Shown: positions 14,979 to 23,412, numbered from the stretch's first letter. The stretch is DNA of 64,000 nucleotides from CAWJMD01 sp963700925 (GCA_963700925.1 OY969553.1:4154001-4218000), one strand, 5' to 3'. Notes: generated by a model not told the origin, from the letters alone. Numbers and translations are program-made.

Positions 14979-15449
14979 ATGCCAAAGCATCGCAGTGGTT
15001 GGTTCCGGCGTGCAGCGAAACCCGTTGCGGCTGGCGTGATCCTGGTGCTGGCTGTGGGCCTCGCTGTCGTGGCGTTCGTGCATGTCCAGCATCCCCGTGA
15101 CGAGGAAGCCTTCCTCTCCTACGTGCACGAGTCGTCAGCGGTCGGCGGACGGTATGACTTCGAGGGCGTGGACGACGACTTCCTGATCGCGGAGGGCGAC
15201 GCAGCGTGCCGGTGGCTGCAGGAGCAGCCGTTGGCGCTGTACCGCCGCGGCGGAGAGTGGACGATGGGGAGCGTCCTCGATCGATTCACACAGGAGAGCG
15301 GTCTCCCGTCCGACGCATGGGACTTCGGCCACCAGACGATGCAGGCGAACCGCGAGGTCGTGGCCGGCCTCGCGTGGTCGTTCCTGTGCGGGGCGAGTCG
15401 TGAGCTGCGGGAGACGCACAACCCGTTCAACAAACCGCCGAGCGACTGA
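14979..15449 (+). CDS. Membrane-anchored hypothetical protein
   Basis: The 156-residue product has a basic start (MPKHRSGWFRRAAK), one hydrophobic helix (about residues 17-36, AAGVILVLAVGLAVVAFV) and a soluble domain expected outside, with DEEAFLSYVHE and EGDAACRWLQ reminiscent of the DUF732 layout of small secreted actinobacterial proteins. Two Cys (in ACRWL and FLCGA) could form a disulfide. No close family recognised. It is convergent with lipA, 21 bp between their ends. Confidence 0.65.
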   Translation: MPKHRSGWFRRAAKPVAAGVILVLAVGLAVVAFVHVQHPRDEEAFLSYVHESSAVGGRYDFEGVDDDFLIAEGDAACRWLQEQPLALYRRGGEWTMGSVLDRFTQESGLPSDAWDFGHQTMQANREVVAGLAWSFLCGASRELRETHNPFNKPPSD

Positions 15450-15470
15450 CCGCTCGACGCAAACTCGGCG

Positions 15471-16472
15471 TCAGCGGCTCAGAAGGCTCGATGCTTCCTG
15501 CCGCGCGGGCGCGTACTCCGACAAGTGCGAAAGCGCCTCGGGCACAGGCCGTCCGGACGCCTTCATCGCCTGAGCCCAGAGCCGCCCAGCGCGGTACGAC
15601 GAACGCACCAACGGACCGCTCATGACTCCGGCGAAGCCGATCCGCTCGGCCTCGGCGGTGAGCTCGACGAACTCCTCGGGCCGCACCCAGCGCGAGACGG
15701 GGTGGTGCCGCGGGCTCGGACGCAGGTACTGCGTGATCGTGATCAGGTCGGTGCCGGCGTCGTGCAGGTCGTGCAGCGCCTGCACCACCTCGTCCATCGT
15801 CTCGCCCATGCCGAGGATGAGGTTCGACTTGGTGACCAGGCCCGCGTCCTTGCCCATCGTGATGACGCTCAGAGAGCGGTCGTAGCGGAACGCGGGACGG
15901 ATGCTCTTGAAGATGCGCGGCACCGTCTCGACGTTGTGCGCGAACACCTCTGGCGCCGCGTCGATGACCTGGCCGACCAGCTCGGGAACGGCGTTGAAGT
16001 CGGGGATCAGGATCTCGACGCCTGTGCCGGGGTTGAGGGTGTGGACCTGGCGGATCGTCTCGGCGTACAGCCACGCGCCGCCGTCCTCCAGGTCGTCGCG
16101 GGCTACGCCCGTGATCGTGGCGTAGCGCAGGCCCATCGCCTGAACGCTCTCGGCGACCCTGCGCGGCTCGTCGCGGTCGAGGGGCGCCGGCCGTCCGGTG
16201 TCGATCTGGCAGAAGTCACAGCGACGCGTGCACTGCTCGCCGCCGATCAGGAAGGTGGCCTCGCGGTCCTCCCAGCACTCGAAGATGTTCGGGCAGCCCG
16301 CCTCCTCGCACACCGTGTGCAGGCCCTCGCGCTTTACCAGCGACTTGAGCTCGGTGTACTCAGGACCCATCCGCGCGCGTGTCTTGATCCACGGCGGCTT
16401 CTTCTCGATGGGCGTCTCGGCGTTGCGCGCCTCGACGCGCAGCATCCGTCGTCCTTCGGGTGCGATGGTCAC
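15471..16472 (-). CDS. lipA: Lipoyl synthase
   Basis: LipA is a radical-SAM enzyme that inserts two sulfurs into octanoyl groups on E2 and GcvH proteins. Both cluster motifs are present: the auxiliary-cluster cysteines in CEEAGCPNIFEC and the radical-SAM CTRRCDFC. The C-terminal RSSYRAG, whose Ser binds the auxiliary cluster, is intact. The start is taken as GTG 16472 (MTIAPEGRRML), because minus-strand TAGGGT lies exactly six bases before it; ATG 16478 would overlap that promoter spacing and add two residues. lipB lies 1 kb upstream on the same strand with an LLM-type oxidoreductase gene between them on the other strand. Confidence 0.95.
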   Translation of the reverse strand: MTIAPEGRRMLRVEARNAETPIEKKPPWIKTRARMGPEYTELKSLVKREGLHTVCEEAGCPNIFECWEDREATFLIGGEQCTRRCDFCQIDTGRPAPLDRDEPRRVAESVQAMGLRYATITGVARDDLEDGGAWLYAETIRQVHTLNPGTGVEILIPDFNAVPELVGQVIDAAPEVFAHNVETVPRIFKSIRPAFRYDRSLSVITMGKDAGLVTKSNLILGMGETMDEVVQALHDLHDAGTDLITITQYLRPSPRHHPVSRWVRPEEFVELTAEAERIGFAGVMSGPLVRSSYRAGRLWAQAMKASGRPVPEALSHLSEYAPARQEASSLLSR

Positions 16473-16478
16473 ATCCAT

Positions 16479-16484
16479 ACCCTA
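16479..16484 (-). promoter_or_regulatory. -10 hexamer of lipA, probably leaderless
   Basis: Minus-strand TAGGGT with a 6-base spacer (ATGGAT) to GTG 16472. The spacing argues for the GTG rather than the ATG inside the spacer as start codon. Confidence 0.5.
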
Positions 16485-16515
16485 AGCCAGCCCGCCGATG
16501 CCGCATTCCCCGCCG

Positions 16516-16521
16516 TAGCCT
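16516..16521 (+). promoter_or_regulatory. -10 hexamer of the LLM oxidoreductase gene, probably leaderless
   Basis: TAGCCT, six bases before ATG 16528. It lies 32 bp from the divergent lipA -10 hexamer, so the two promoters share one short region. Confidence 0.5.
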
Positions 16522-16527
16522 GCCCGC

Positions 16528-17457
16528 ATGGATCTGCGCATCTTCGTCGAGCCCCAGATGGGTGCCACGTACGACGACCAGCTCGCCGTCGCCCTCACCG
16601 CCGAGCGCTGCGGCTTCTCGGGCTTCTTCCGGGCGGACCACTTCGTGGCGGGAGGTGGCCGCTCGGGCTTGCCCGGCCCCACGGACTCGTGGGTCACGCT
16701 CGGTGGGCTCGCTCGCGACACGACAACGATCCGTCTCGGCACCCTGCTCACGTCGGCGACGTTCCGGCTTCCCGGTCTGCTGGCGATCCAGGTGGCGCAG
16801 GTCGACCAGATGTCAGGCGGACGGGTGGAGTTCGGGCTCGGCGCAGGCTGGCTCGAGGTCGAGCACACGGCCTACGGCATCGAGTTCCCCGACGTGCGTA
16901 CCCGGTTCGACCGACTCGAGGAGCAGCTGGAGGTCGTCACCGGCCTGTGGGCGACACCGGTGGGGGAGCGGTTCAGCCACGAGGGCACGCACTACCGGCT
17001 GACCGACTCTCCGGCCCTGCCCAAGCCGGTGCAGTCACGGGTGCCGGTGATCTTGGGTGGACGGGGACCCAGGCGCACGCCGGCGCTGGCAGCTCGCTAC
17101 GCGACCGAGTTCAACGCGGCGTTCATGTCCGCGGACGAAGCCGCCCTCCAGTTCGAGCGTGTCCGCCACGCGTGCGCCGAGATCGGCCGTGACGCAACGG
17201 ATCTGACCTACTCGTGTGCCTTGCCGGTCTGCGTCGGACGCGACGACGCCGAGGTGGCCAGGCGCGCGGCCGCCATCGGGCGCGACGTCGACACCATCGT
17301 GAGCAAGGGCGTGGGCGGAACGGTGCAGCAGGTCGTCGACACCATCGGACGCTACGGTGCCGCGGGCGTCGAGCGGTTCTACCTGCAGGTGCTCGACATG
17401 TCAGACCTGGACCACGTCGACCTGGTCGCCTCGGAGGTCAGGCCACAGCTGGGGTGA
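16528..17457 (+). CDS. LLM-class F420-dependent oxidoreductase
   Basis: The 309-residue protein is a luciferase-like (beta/alpha)8 barrel. Typical pieces are RCGFSGFFRADHFV, TTTIRLGTLLTSATFRLPGLLAIQVAQVDQMSGGRVEFGLGAGW (in part) and PVILGGRGPRRT. Members of this TIGR03560-like group use cofactor F420; the substrate is unknown. The gene starts 55 bp from divergent lipA and its last 20 bp overlap the 3' end of lipB on the other strand (17438-17457), so it is embedded in the lipoate locus without an obvious functional link. Confidence 0.85.
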   Translation: MDLRIFVEPQMGATYDDQLAVALTAERCGFSGFFRADHFVAGGGRSGLPGPTDSWVTLGGLARDTTTIRLGTLLTSATFRLPGLLAIQVAQVDQMSGGRVEFGLGAGWLEVEHTAYGIEFPDVRTRFDRLEEQLEVVTGLWATPVGERFSHEGTHYRLTDSPALPKPVQSRVPVILGGRGPRRTPALAARYATEFNAAFMSADEAALQFERVRHACAEIGRDATDLTYSCALPVCVGRDDAEVARRAAAIGRDVDTIVSKGVGGTVQQVVDTIGRYGAAGVERFYLQVLDMSDLDHVDLVASEVRPQLG

Positions 17458-18106
17458 GCGCTGCCTGCAGGTGCTTCTCGACGAGCGGGACGACGTCCGA
17501 CACAGAAACTCGCCGACCGAGCTCGCGGGTGATCGTCGTGACCCCAGCGTCAGGGATGCCGCACGGCACGATGCCCTGCGCCCAGGCGAGGTCGCAGTCT
17601 GCGTTCAGTGCGAATCCGTGCATCGTCACGCCCTGGGCCACGCGGATGCCGATGGCGGCGACCTTGCGGTCCTGGCTGAGGGGGTCAAGGGGGCCGAGCG
17701 GAGCGTCCGGGTCACCCGGCACCCAGACGCCGCTGCGGCCCTCGACCCGGGTCGTCTCCAGGCCCACGTCGGCGCAGACGTCGATCAGCATCTGCTCGAG
17801 CCTGCGGACGTACGCGACCACGTCGATCGGGTCGGGCAGGTGCAGGATCGGGTAGCCGACGAGCTGTCCTGGTCCGTGCCACGTGATCTTGCCGCCGCGG
17901 TCGACGTCGACCACGGGCGTGCCGTCGAACGGACGCTCGTGCGGCTCCGTCCGCTTGCCCGCTGTGTAGACGGGCTCGTGCTCGAGGAGCAGCACCGTGT
18001 CGTCGCGCTCGCGTGCGACGACCTCACCGTGCACCTGGCGCTGCAGCTGCCAGCCGGCGGTGTACTCGACCGGGTTCGGTACGAACCCTGGGTGCTCGAT
18101 GCGCAT
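17438..18106 (-). CDS. lipB: Octanoyltransferase
   Basis: LipB moves the octanoyl group from acyl carrier protein to lipoyl domains, the step before LipA. The 222-residue protein has RTEPHERPFDG..GGKITWHGPGQLVGYPI in the substrate pocket, the catalytic Lys in DRKVAAIGIRV and the catalytic Cys in IVPCGIPDAGVTT. Start ATG 18106 is supported by minus-strand TAGGCT six bases before it. It is separated from lipA by the LLM gene on the opposite strand, with which it shares 20 bp at the 3' ends. Confidence 0.95.
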   Translation of the reverse strand: MRIEHPGFVPNPVEYTAGWQLQRQVHGEVVARERDDTVLLLEHEPVYTAGKRTEPHERPFDGTPVVDVDRGGKITWHGPGQLVGYPILHLPDPIDVVAYVRRLEQMLIDVCADVGLETTRVEGRSGVWVPGDPDAPLGPLDPLSQDRKVAAIGIRVAQGVTMHGFALNADCDLAWAQGIVPCGIPDAGVTTITRELGRRVSVSDVVPLVEKHLQAALTPAVA

Positions 18107-18112
18107 GCCGCG

Positions 18113-18118
18113 AGCCTA
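18113..18118 (-). promoter_or_regulatory. -10 hexamer of lipB, probably leaderless
   Basis: Minus-strand TAGGCT with a 6-base spacer to ATG 18106; no ribosome binding site in the spacer. Confidence 0.5.
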
Positions 18119-18143
18119 CGCCGAGCCGCCCACCTCTCACATT

Positions 18144-18195
18144 TCGCCGTCTTCTCGTGGTCCGAGCGCGCAGTCGCGGCACGAGAAGACGGCGA
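18144..18195. repeat. Long-hairpin family member C
   Basis: Perfect 16-bp arms, 18144-18159 (TCGCCGTCTTCTCGTG) and 18180-18195, with a 20-base loop. The arm matches the TTCGCCG-CGTTCTCGTGG arms at 9852 and 9987 except for the two bases in the middle. It sits between divergent lipB and the MMPL gene. Confidence 0.85.
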
Positions 18196-18279
18196 CTTGC
18201 CACGACGTTGGGGTGGCTGGAGATGCGCCTCGGCAGCTGCTGGCACAGGCTTGCACCTCACGGACTCCAGGGAGGCTCG

Positions 18280-20481
18280 ATGGTGCGGCGGCTCGGGCTG
18301 CTGGTCGTCGTCGCGTTGTGGCTCGGAATCGCAGCGGTGGGCGGCCCGCTCGTCGGCAGGCTCGCTGAGGTGGCCGAGAACGACAACGCGTCGTTCCTGC
18401 CCGAGTCGGCGGAGTCGACGCAGGTCAGTGAGCTCGTGGCCGGGTTCTCCGACAGCGAGGCCTTTCCGTACTTCGTGCTCGCCGAGTCGGTCTCGGGGGA
18501 CGAGCTGACGGAGGCCCAGGTCAAGGTGCTGGCCGACTGGCGGGCGGGCGTGGACGAGGTCGTCATTCCCGGAGCCGACGAGGTGGTGGGTACCTACCTG
18601 TCTGACGAGCCGACCGGACGGCCGTCGGAGCCGGTGCAGCTCGCTGACGACGGTCGTGCGGCACTGGTCGTGGTCGCCCTCGACGCAGCGACCGCCGACC
18701 GCGACCTGTCGAACGGGGAGAGCGCAGTCTTCGGAGTCGCACAGGCCCTGCGGATCTCGCTCGACGAGCAGGTCGAACCCGAGGGGCTGATGGCGTCGGT
18801 CGGCGGACCGGCCGGCGTGCTGGCCGATCTCGTGACCGCCTTCTCCGGCATCGACGGAAGGCTGCTTCAGGTCACGCTCGTGGTGGTGTTCGTGATCCTG
18901 CTGCTGGTCTACCGCAGCCCTGTTCTGCCCATCGTCGCCCTGCTGTCAGCCGTGTTCGCGCTCTCGGCCGCCGGCGCAGTGGTCTACCTGCTGGCCAAGA
19001 ACGGCGTGATCGACCTCAACGGCCAGAGCCAGGGGATTCTGCTGATCCTCACGGTCGGCGCGGCGACCGACTACGCGCTGCTTCTGATCGCCCGCTTCCG
19101 CGAGGAGCTGCACGACCACGAGCGCGCCCGGGATGCGATGGCGGTGGCGTGGCGCGCGTCGGTGGCGCCGATCGTCGCGTCGGGCACCACGGTCGTGCTC
19201 GGTCTGCTCTGCCTCCTGCTTTCCGATCTGGGGTCGACACGCGGCCTCGGCCCCGTCGGGGCACTGGGAATCGTCGCGGCAATGGCGTCCGTCCTGACGT
19301 TCCTTCCGGTGCTGTTGCTGGCTGGGCGCAAGCTGTTCTGGCCACGCGTGCCATCGGTCGACCACCAGCACCGCTCCGACATCATCGATACCGACGGCCG
19401 GGTGCAGGGCACGGGACTGTGGGCCCGTGTCTCGGGCCTTGTCGCACGGCGGACGCGACTCGTCTGGCTGGTGACTCTGCTGGCACTGCTCGGGCTCGCT
19501 GCTTTCGTGCCGACCTTCGAGGCACAGGGCACCGCGCAGACGGACGTCTTTCGCGATCCGGTCGACTCCATCACCGCAGCGCAGGTGTTGAACGACCACT
19601 TCGACGGTGGTGTCGGCAGCCCGACCGTGGTGTTGGCGCCGGAGGGTGACCTCGAACGCGTCCTCGAGACTGCCGCCGGGGTGGAGGGAGTCGGGGCCGC
19701 AGTGCCGCTCCCCGAGACCGCTTCTGCTGCAAAGGCTCCGGCAGGTCAACCCGTTGTGCAAGAACCCAAGGTCGTCGGCGGACGGGTGCAGGTGCTGGTC
19801 ACCCTCGCGGTCGCGGCCGACACCCCGGAGGGTGAAGGTGTCGTGGAGGACCTGCGCTCGGCGCTCGACGAGGTGGGCGACGATGTGCTCGTCGGCGGGC
19901 CGACGGCCGCCAATCTCGACGTGCGCGAAGCCAGCGCTCGCGACCTGCGGGTGGTCGTGCCGGCGGTGCTGGTCGTGATCTTCGTGGTCCTGGTGGTGCT
20001 GCTGCGCTCTGTGGTTGCGCCGGTGCTGCTGGTGCTGGCCAACGTGGTCTCGTTCGCCGCCACGATCGGCGTCAGCGCTCTGGTGTTCAACCACGTGCTC
20101 GACCTGCCCGGCGGCGATCCGGCGATTCCTCTCTACGGCTTCGTCTTCCTGGTCGCGCTGGGCATCGACTACTCGATCTTCCTGATGACCCGCGTCCGCG
20201 AGGAGTCGGCGACCCGCGGCACGCGTGCCGGGATCCTGGTCGGTCTGGCCGTCACCGGTGGCGTCATCACCAGCGCGGGCGTCGTGCTCGCCTCCACGTT
20301 CGGCGCGCTCGGCACGATCCCGCTGCTGTTCCTGCTGCAGGTCGCGTTCATCGTCTCGGTGGGCGTGTTGCTCGACACGCTCGTCGTGCGCTCGCTCCTC
20401 GTACCGGCTCTCGGGTACGACCTCGGGGACCGCATCTGGTGGCCGAGCCGCCTGGGGCGAATCGCGGGCTATTCGCCGTGA
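18280..20481 (+). CDS. MMPL-family membrane transporter
   Basis: MMPL proteins are RND-type exporters, in actinobacteria mostly of lipids. The 733-residue chain has the usual duplicated layout: one helix at the N-terminus, an outer domain, a cluster of five or six helices (about 195-360, VTLVVVFVILLLVYRSPVLPI), a cytosolic stretch, one helix, a second outer domain and a final helix cluster (about 560-720). TVGAATDYALLLIARFREE and ALGIDYSIFLMTRVREE carry the paired GxxxDY motifs. ATG 18280 has GGAGG at 18271-18275. The last nine residues (LGRIAGYSP) and the stop are encoded by a palindromic repeat, so the natural end was replaced or extended. Confidence 0.9.
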   Translation: MVRRLGLLVVVALWLGIAAVGGPLVGRLAEVAENDNASFLPESAESTQVSELVAGFSDSEAFPYFVLAESVSGDELTEAQVKVLADWRAGVDEVVIPGADEVVGTYLSDEPTGRPSEPVQLADDGRAALVVVALDAATADRDLSNGESAVFGVAQALRISLDEQVEPEGLMASVGGPAGVLADLVTAFSGIDGRLLQVTLVVVFVILLLVYRSPVLPIVALLSAVFALSAAGAVVYLLAKNGVIDLNGQSQGILLILTVGAATDYALLLIARFREELHDHERARDAMAVAWRASVAPIVASGTTVVLGLLCLLLSDLGSTRGLGPVGALGIVAAMASVLTFLPVLLLAGRKLFWPRVPSVDHQHRSDIIDTDGRVQGTGLWARVSGLVARRTRLVWLVTLLALLGLAAFVPTFEAQGTAQTDVFRDPVDSITAAQVLNDHFDGGVGSPTVVLAPEGDLERVLETAAGVEGVGAAVPLPETASAAKAPAGQPVVQEPKVVGGRVQVLVTLAVAADTPEGEGVVEDLRSALDEVGDDVLVGGPTAANLDVREASARDLRVVVPAVLVVIFVVLVVLLRSVVAPVLLVLANVVSFAATIGVSALVFNHVLDLPGGDPAIPLYGFVFLVALGIDYSIFLMTRVREESATRGTRAGILVGLAVTGGVITSAGVVLASTFGALGTIPLLFLLQVAFIVSVGVLLDTLVVRSLLVPALGYDLGDRIWWPSRLGRIAGYSP

Positions 20482-20518
20482 GCGGGCGGTCTCTGGGGCG
20501 AATCGCGGGCTATTCGCC
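20454..20518. repeat. Paired palindromic repeat, pair 2
   Basis: Units at 20454-20477 and 20495-20518, starts 41 bp apart, both in the orientation of 2281-2304 and identical to it. The first unit overlaps the 3' end of the MMPL coding region and leads into its TGA stop. Confidence 0.9.
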
Positions 20519-20633
20519 CTGGGCATGGCGTCGTCCTGTGGTCACGGCTCGGCGTCCGGCCCTGATGGTGTTGAGCGCGCTAGCGTGACGTCGCTGTCGC
20601 GGCGATTGGGCCGCCAGAGCCCGGGAGACGCTC

Positions 20634-21797
20634 ATGACCGCCACCACGGACGACGTGGCCACCGCCCTGCGACTGGGGTGGGCTGTTGCCGAGGTCCGTG
20701 GCCGCAACTGGTCGCACGGGCCACGGCCCGCGGCGTCACCGCTGCCGTCGGAGCCCGGTGACGTGCTGCCGCTGCGATCCCAGCGCACCGGGTCGGCGTC
20801 GCGGCGCGAGTCGGTCAGTGCCCTCGTCTCGCTGACCCGGCGTCTCGAGATGGAAGGGGCCGCCGAGTTCGAGGCCGAGCTGGCCGAGGTGCTGCCGCCG
20901 TTCACGCCTGAGGGCGACGCGTTGCTCGTGGACGACGGTGGGGAGGAGGTAGGCGCCGAGTGGGACCGCATCGCAGCGTCTTTCATCGACTGGGACGGTC
21001 GGATTCAGGACGAGCTGACCCAGCGCGGCGAGCACCTCGCGAATGCGTACCTGCTCGCCCGGGGCGTGGCCGAGTGCTACTGGGGTCTGGGACCCGAGCG
21101 TTCCTGGACCTCCGGCAGTGCGGTGACAGCCGTCTCCCCGGCGTTCCTGCTGGGTGAGGAGCGGCGCCGTGAGCTGACCCGGATGCTCGGGCGGCTGGGG
21201 CCCGACACCATCCATCCGCTGTCGGCAGCGGGGATCTCCGGCAGCCTCGAGGCATGGGGCGACGTGGCCACCGACGACGCCTGGTCGAGGGACCCACGGA
21301 TGCGCGCGACGCTGTACGAGCAGGTGCGCCAGTGGTACCAGCTGCTGATGCTGGGCCAGGACCCGACGACCCTCATCCGGCCCTACGCGCGGCTCACCAG
21401 CTGGCGCTACCTGTTCAGGGCGGCCCGCACGTTCTTGCCCCAAGCGGTTCTCGTGTTCGTCGCGCTGGGGCTCGTGGCGGCCTTCTTCGTCGTGACCGGC
21501 CTTGACGGCAGCACCTGGGTGTCGCCGGTGCTGGCGACCGGCGGCTTCGGTGCCTTCGCGTTCGCAGGACTGCTCGCGAAGGGTCAGAGCGCGGCCCAGC
21601 GGTTGGTGACCCGGTTGAAGCAGGACGCCTATACCGACCTGGTGGCGATCAGTGTGGCGATCGTGCCGCCCTATCCGTCGGGGAAGCGCGGACGGTCGGG
21701 GAGGCGGAGCCCGTCGGGACGCCAAGTTCGGCGGCAGCTCGAGAAGGCGGTCCGTCGCCGGTTGCTCACGCCACCCACGTCGCCGCCGCCGGACTGA
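20634..21797 (+). CDS. Hypothetical protein with two C-terminal membrane helices
   Basis: The 387-residue product has a long soluble N-terminal region (about 1-260), rich in charged residues and including AYLLARGVAECYWGLGPERSW and RLTSWRYLFRAARTF, then two close hydrophobic helices (about 262-282, AVLVFVALGLVAAFFVV, and 292-310) and a very basic C-terminal tail (GKRGRSGRRSPSGRQVRRQLEKAVRRR). I do not recognise a family. ATG 20634 follows CGGGAGACGCTC; TAGCGT at about 20580 is a possible -10. It lies between the MMPL and protein kinase genes on the same strand. Confidence 0.7.
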   Translation: MTATTDDVATALRLGWAVAEVRGRNWSHGPRPAASPLPSEPGDVLPLRSQRTGSASRRESVSALVSLTRRLEMEGAAEFEAELAEVLPPFTPEGDALLVDDGGEEVGAEWDRIAASFIDWDGRIQDELTQRGEHLANAYLLARGVAECYWGLGPERSWTSGSAVTAVSPAFLLGEERRRELTRMLGRLGPDTIHPLSAAGISGSLEAWGDVATDDAWSRDPRMRATLYEQVRQWYQLLMLGQDPTTLIRPYARLTSWRYLFRAARTFLPQAVLVFVALGLVAAFFVVTGLDGSTWVSPVLATGGFGAFAFAGLLAKGQSAAQRLVTRLKQDAYTDLVAISVAIVPPYPSGKRGRSGRRSPSGRQVRRQLEKAVRRRLLTPPTSPPPD

Positions 21798-21866
21798 GGG
21801 CTGCCCCACAAGGGCTGACCGACGTAGGGCTGTGGACGGGGGACGCGGGAGTGCCGGGCGATCCGC

Positions 21867-21872
21867 CAGGAT
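21867..21872 (+). promoter_or_regulatory. -10-like hexamer of the protein kinase gene, probably leaderless
   Basis: CAGGAT with a 6-base spacer to GTG 21879. The first base deviates from TAnnnT; the same hexamer and spacing occur before hisI. Confidence 0.4.
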
Positions 21873-21878
21873 CGGGTC

Positions 21879-23315
21879 GTGACCACGGGACCGGCACCGT
21901 CAGGAACCTCCTCTGGGACGGCCGGCGCGGCTCGACCTCCCGTGGTATCCGGGGTGACCACGGGTCGGCTGCTCGGCATCGGTGGCCACGGTCAGGTGTG
22001 GTCGGGCATCGAGTCGGGCACGGGCACGGCGGTGGCGCTGAAGGTGTTGGACGTCGACGCCGAGGTGCTCGACGGGGCCGGCCGCGAGATCGGGTTGTTG
22101 CGCCGTATCTCGCACGACCACGTGGTGCGGCTGCTCCGTGTGGAGCGGACGGCGACCGGGCTGACCGTCATGGTCCTCGAGCACGCGGCCGGGGGGAGCC
22201 TGAGGGCGCTGGTCGAGGCCCGCGGGCCACTCGATGCCGGCGAAGTGGTCACGGTCCTGACCCCGCTGGCGGAGGCCCTGGCCGAGCTCCACGCGCGCGG
22301 CCTTGTGCACGCCGACGTCTCGCCCGGCAACGTGCTGTTCGCCGGCGACGGCCGCCCTCTGCTCGCCGACCTGGGTGTCGGGCGCATCCTCGGTCTCGAG
22401 GCGGCCACCCATGCGACCCCCGGCTACGCCGACCCCGCCCTGGCGCTGTCCCTGCTGCCGGCCCCTGCCGGCGACGTGTACTCGCTCGGTGCCCTGGCCT
22501 GGTATGCCCTGACCGGGCGTGCGCCACAGCCCGCCGGGCAGCGCCCGCCGCTGGTCTCGCTCTCACCTACCACCCCGCCGGCGCTTGCCGCTCTGGTCGA
22601 GAAGTGCATCGACTCTGACCCCACCCACCGGCCCGGTGCCGCGGAGCTGGCCGTGGCGGCCTACGCGAGCACGGTGGCGCAGCCGGTGCGGCTGGTGCCG
22701 ACCGACCCGCATGCCGACGCCGCCGACGTGGTGACGCACCGGCTGCGCCGCGAGGCCGCCGAGCCGGTGGTCGCGGAACCGGCCAAGAGGCGCCGCTGGT
22801 TTCGGACGCGATGGGCTGTCGGCGGCGCGGTCGCGGCGCTGGTTGCGGCGGTCGCGGTCTTGTCGCTCGGCCCCCTGCCCGACTCGCAGGAGCTGCGCGC
22901 CGGCAAGGCGGTGTGGCGCCCACCCGCCGCTGACCTGTCGGATGACCCGGAACAGGCCGTCATTGCCCTGAGTGCCATTCGGGCGCAGGCATTTTCGACC
23001 GGTGACGGCGAGCTGATGCGACTGGCGAACGTCGCCGACTCGCCGGCGCTCGCGTCCGACCTGCAGACCCTGGCCACCCTGGACGACCAGGGCGTGCTGC
23101 TGCAGGACCTTGCCTTCGACGTGACCAGCACTTCGGTGGTCAGCGAGGGTGACGGCGCCGCCGTCGTGACGGCCAGTGTGGTGACGGGCGCACATGCACT
23201 GGTGGGTCGAGCGGACGGCGAAGTGCGCCAGGACGTCGCGCGCTCAGCGCCGCGGACAGTCACGTTGAGCCTGCAGTGGAGCGACGGTCGCTGGCAGGTC
23301 GAATCCGTCCGCTGA
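21879..23315 (+). CDS. Membrane-bound Hanks-type Ser/Thr protein kinase, atypical motifs
   Basis: The 478-residue protein has a kinase domain (about 25-270), one membrane helix (about 308-330, AVGGAVAALVAAVAVLSLG) and an outer domain of about 150 residues. Visible kinase elements: Gly loop GIGGHGQV 33-40, Lys55 (VALKVL), Glu70 and the catalytic loop VHADVSPGNVLF with Asp146 and Asn151. HRD is changed to HAD and the metal-binding DFG to DLG (164-166), which keeps the Asp. All phosphotransfer residues remain, so it is likely active but of an RD-independent type. The outer domain has no PASTA repeats. GTG 21879 follows CAGGAT by six bases. Confidence 0.85.
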   Translation: MTTGPAPSGTSSGTAGAARPPVVSGVTTGRLLGIGGHGQVWSGIESGTGTAVALKVLDVDAEVLDGAGREIGLLRRISHDHVVRLLRVERTATGLTVMVLEHAAGGSLRALVEARGPLDAGEVVTVLTPLAEALAELHARGLVHADVSPGNVLFAGDGRPLLADLGVGRILGLEAATHATPGYADPALALSLLPAPAGDVYSLGALAWYALTGRAPQPAGQRPPLVSLSPTTPPALAALVEKCIDSDPTHRPGAAELAVAAYASTVAQPVRLVPTDPHADAADVVTHRLRREAAEPVVAEPAKRRRWFRTRWAVGGAVAALVAAVAVLSLGPLPDSQELRAGKAVWRPPAADLSDDPEQAVIALSAIRAQAFSTGDGELMRLANVADSPALASDLQTLATLDDQGVLLQDLAFDVTSTSVVSEGDGAAVVTASVVTGAHALVGRADGEVRQDVARSAPRTVTLSLQWSDGRWQVESVR

Positions 23316-23346
23316 GCCTCTTGGAGGGCGACGTGCGCGTTCTCTG

Positions 23347-23412
23347 GGGGCGAATCGCGGGCTATTCGCCCTCAGATGTGCTCTCCCCGGGGCGAATTGC
23401 GGGCTATTCGCC
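23347..23412. repeat. Paired palindromic repeat, pair 3
   Basis: Units at 23347-23370 and 23389-23412, starts 42 bp apart, same orientation; the second has one change (CGAATTGCGGG). The pair lies between the convergent kinase and epimerase genes, where a two-way terminator would be useful. Confidence 0.9.

Noticed and set aside
18061..18100. GGTTCGGTACGAACC considered as a tRNA T-arm
   Set aside because: It lies inside the lipB coding region and no acceptor, D or anticodon arm can be built around it.
20454..23412. Regularly spaced 24-bp repeats considered as CRISPR
   Set aside because: Only two units per site, palindromic throughout, spacers of 17-18 bp, and no cas genes.
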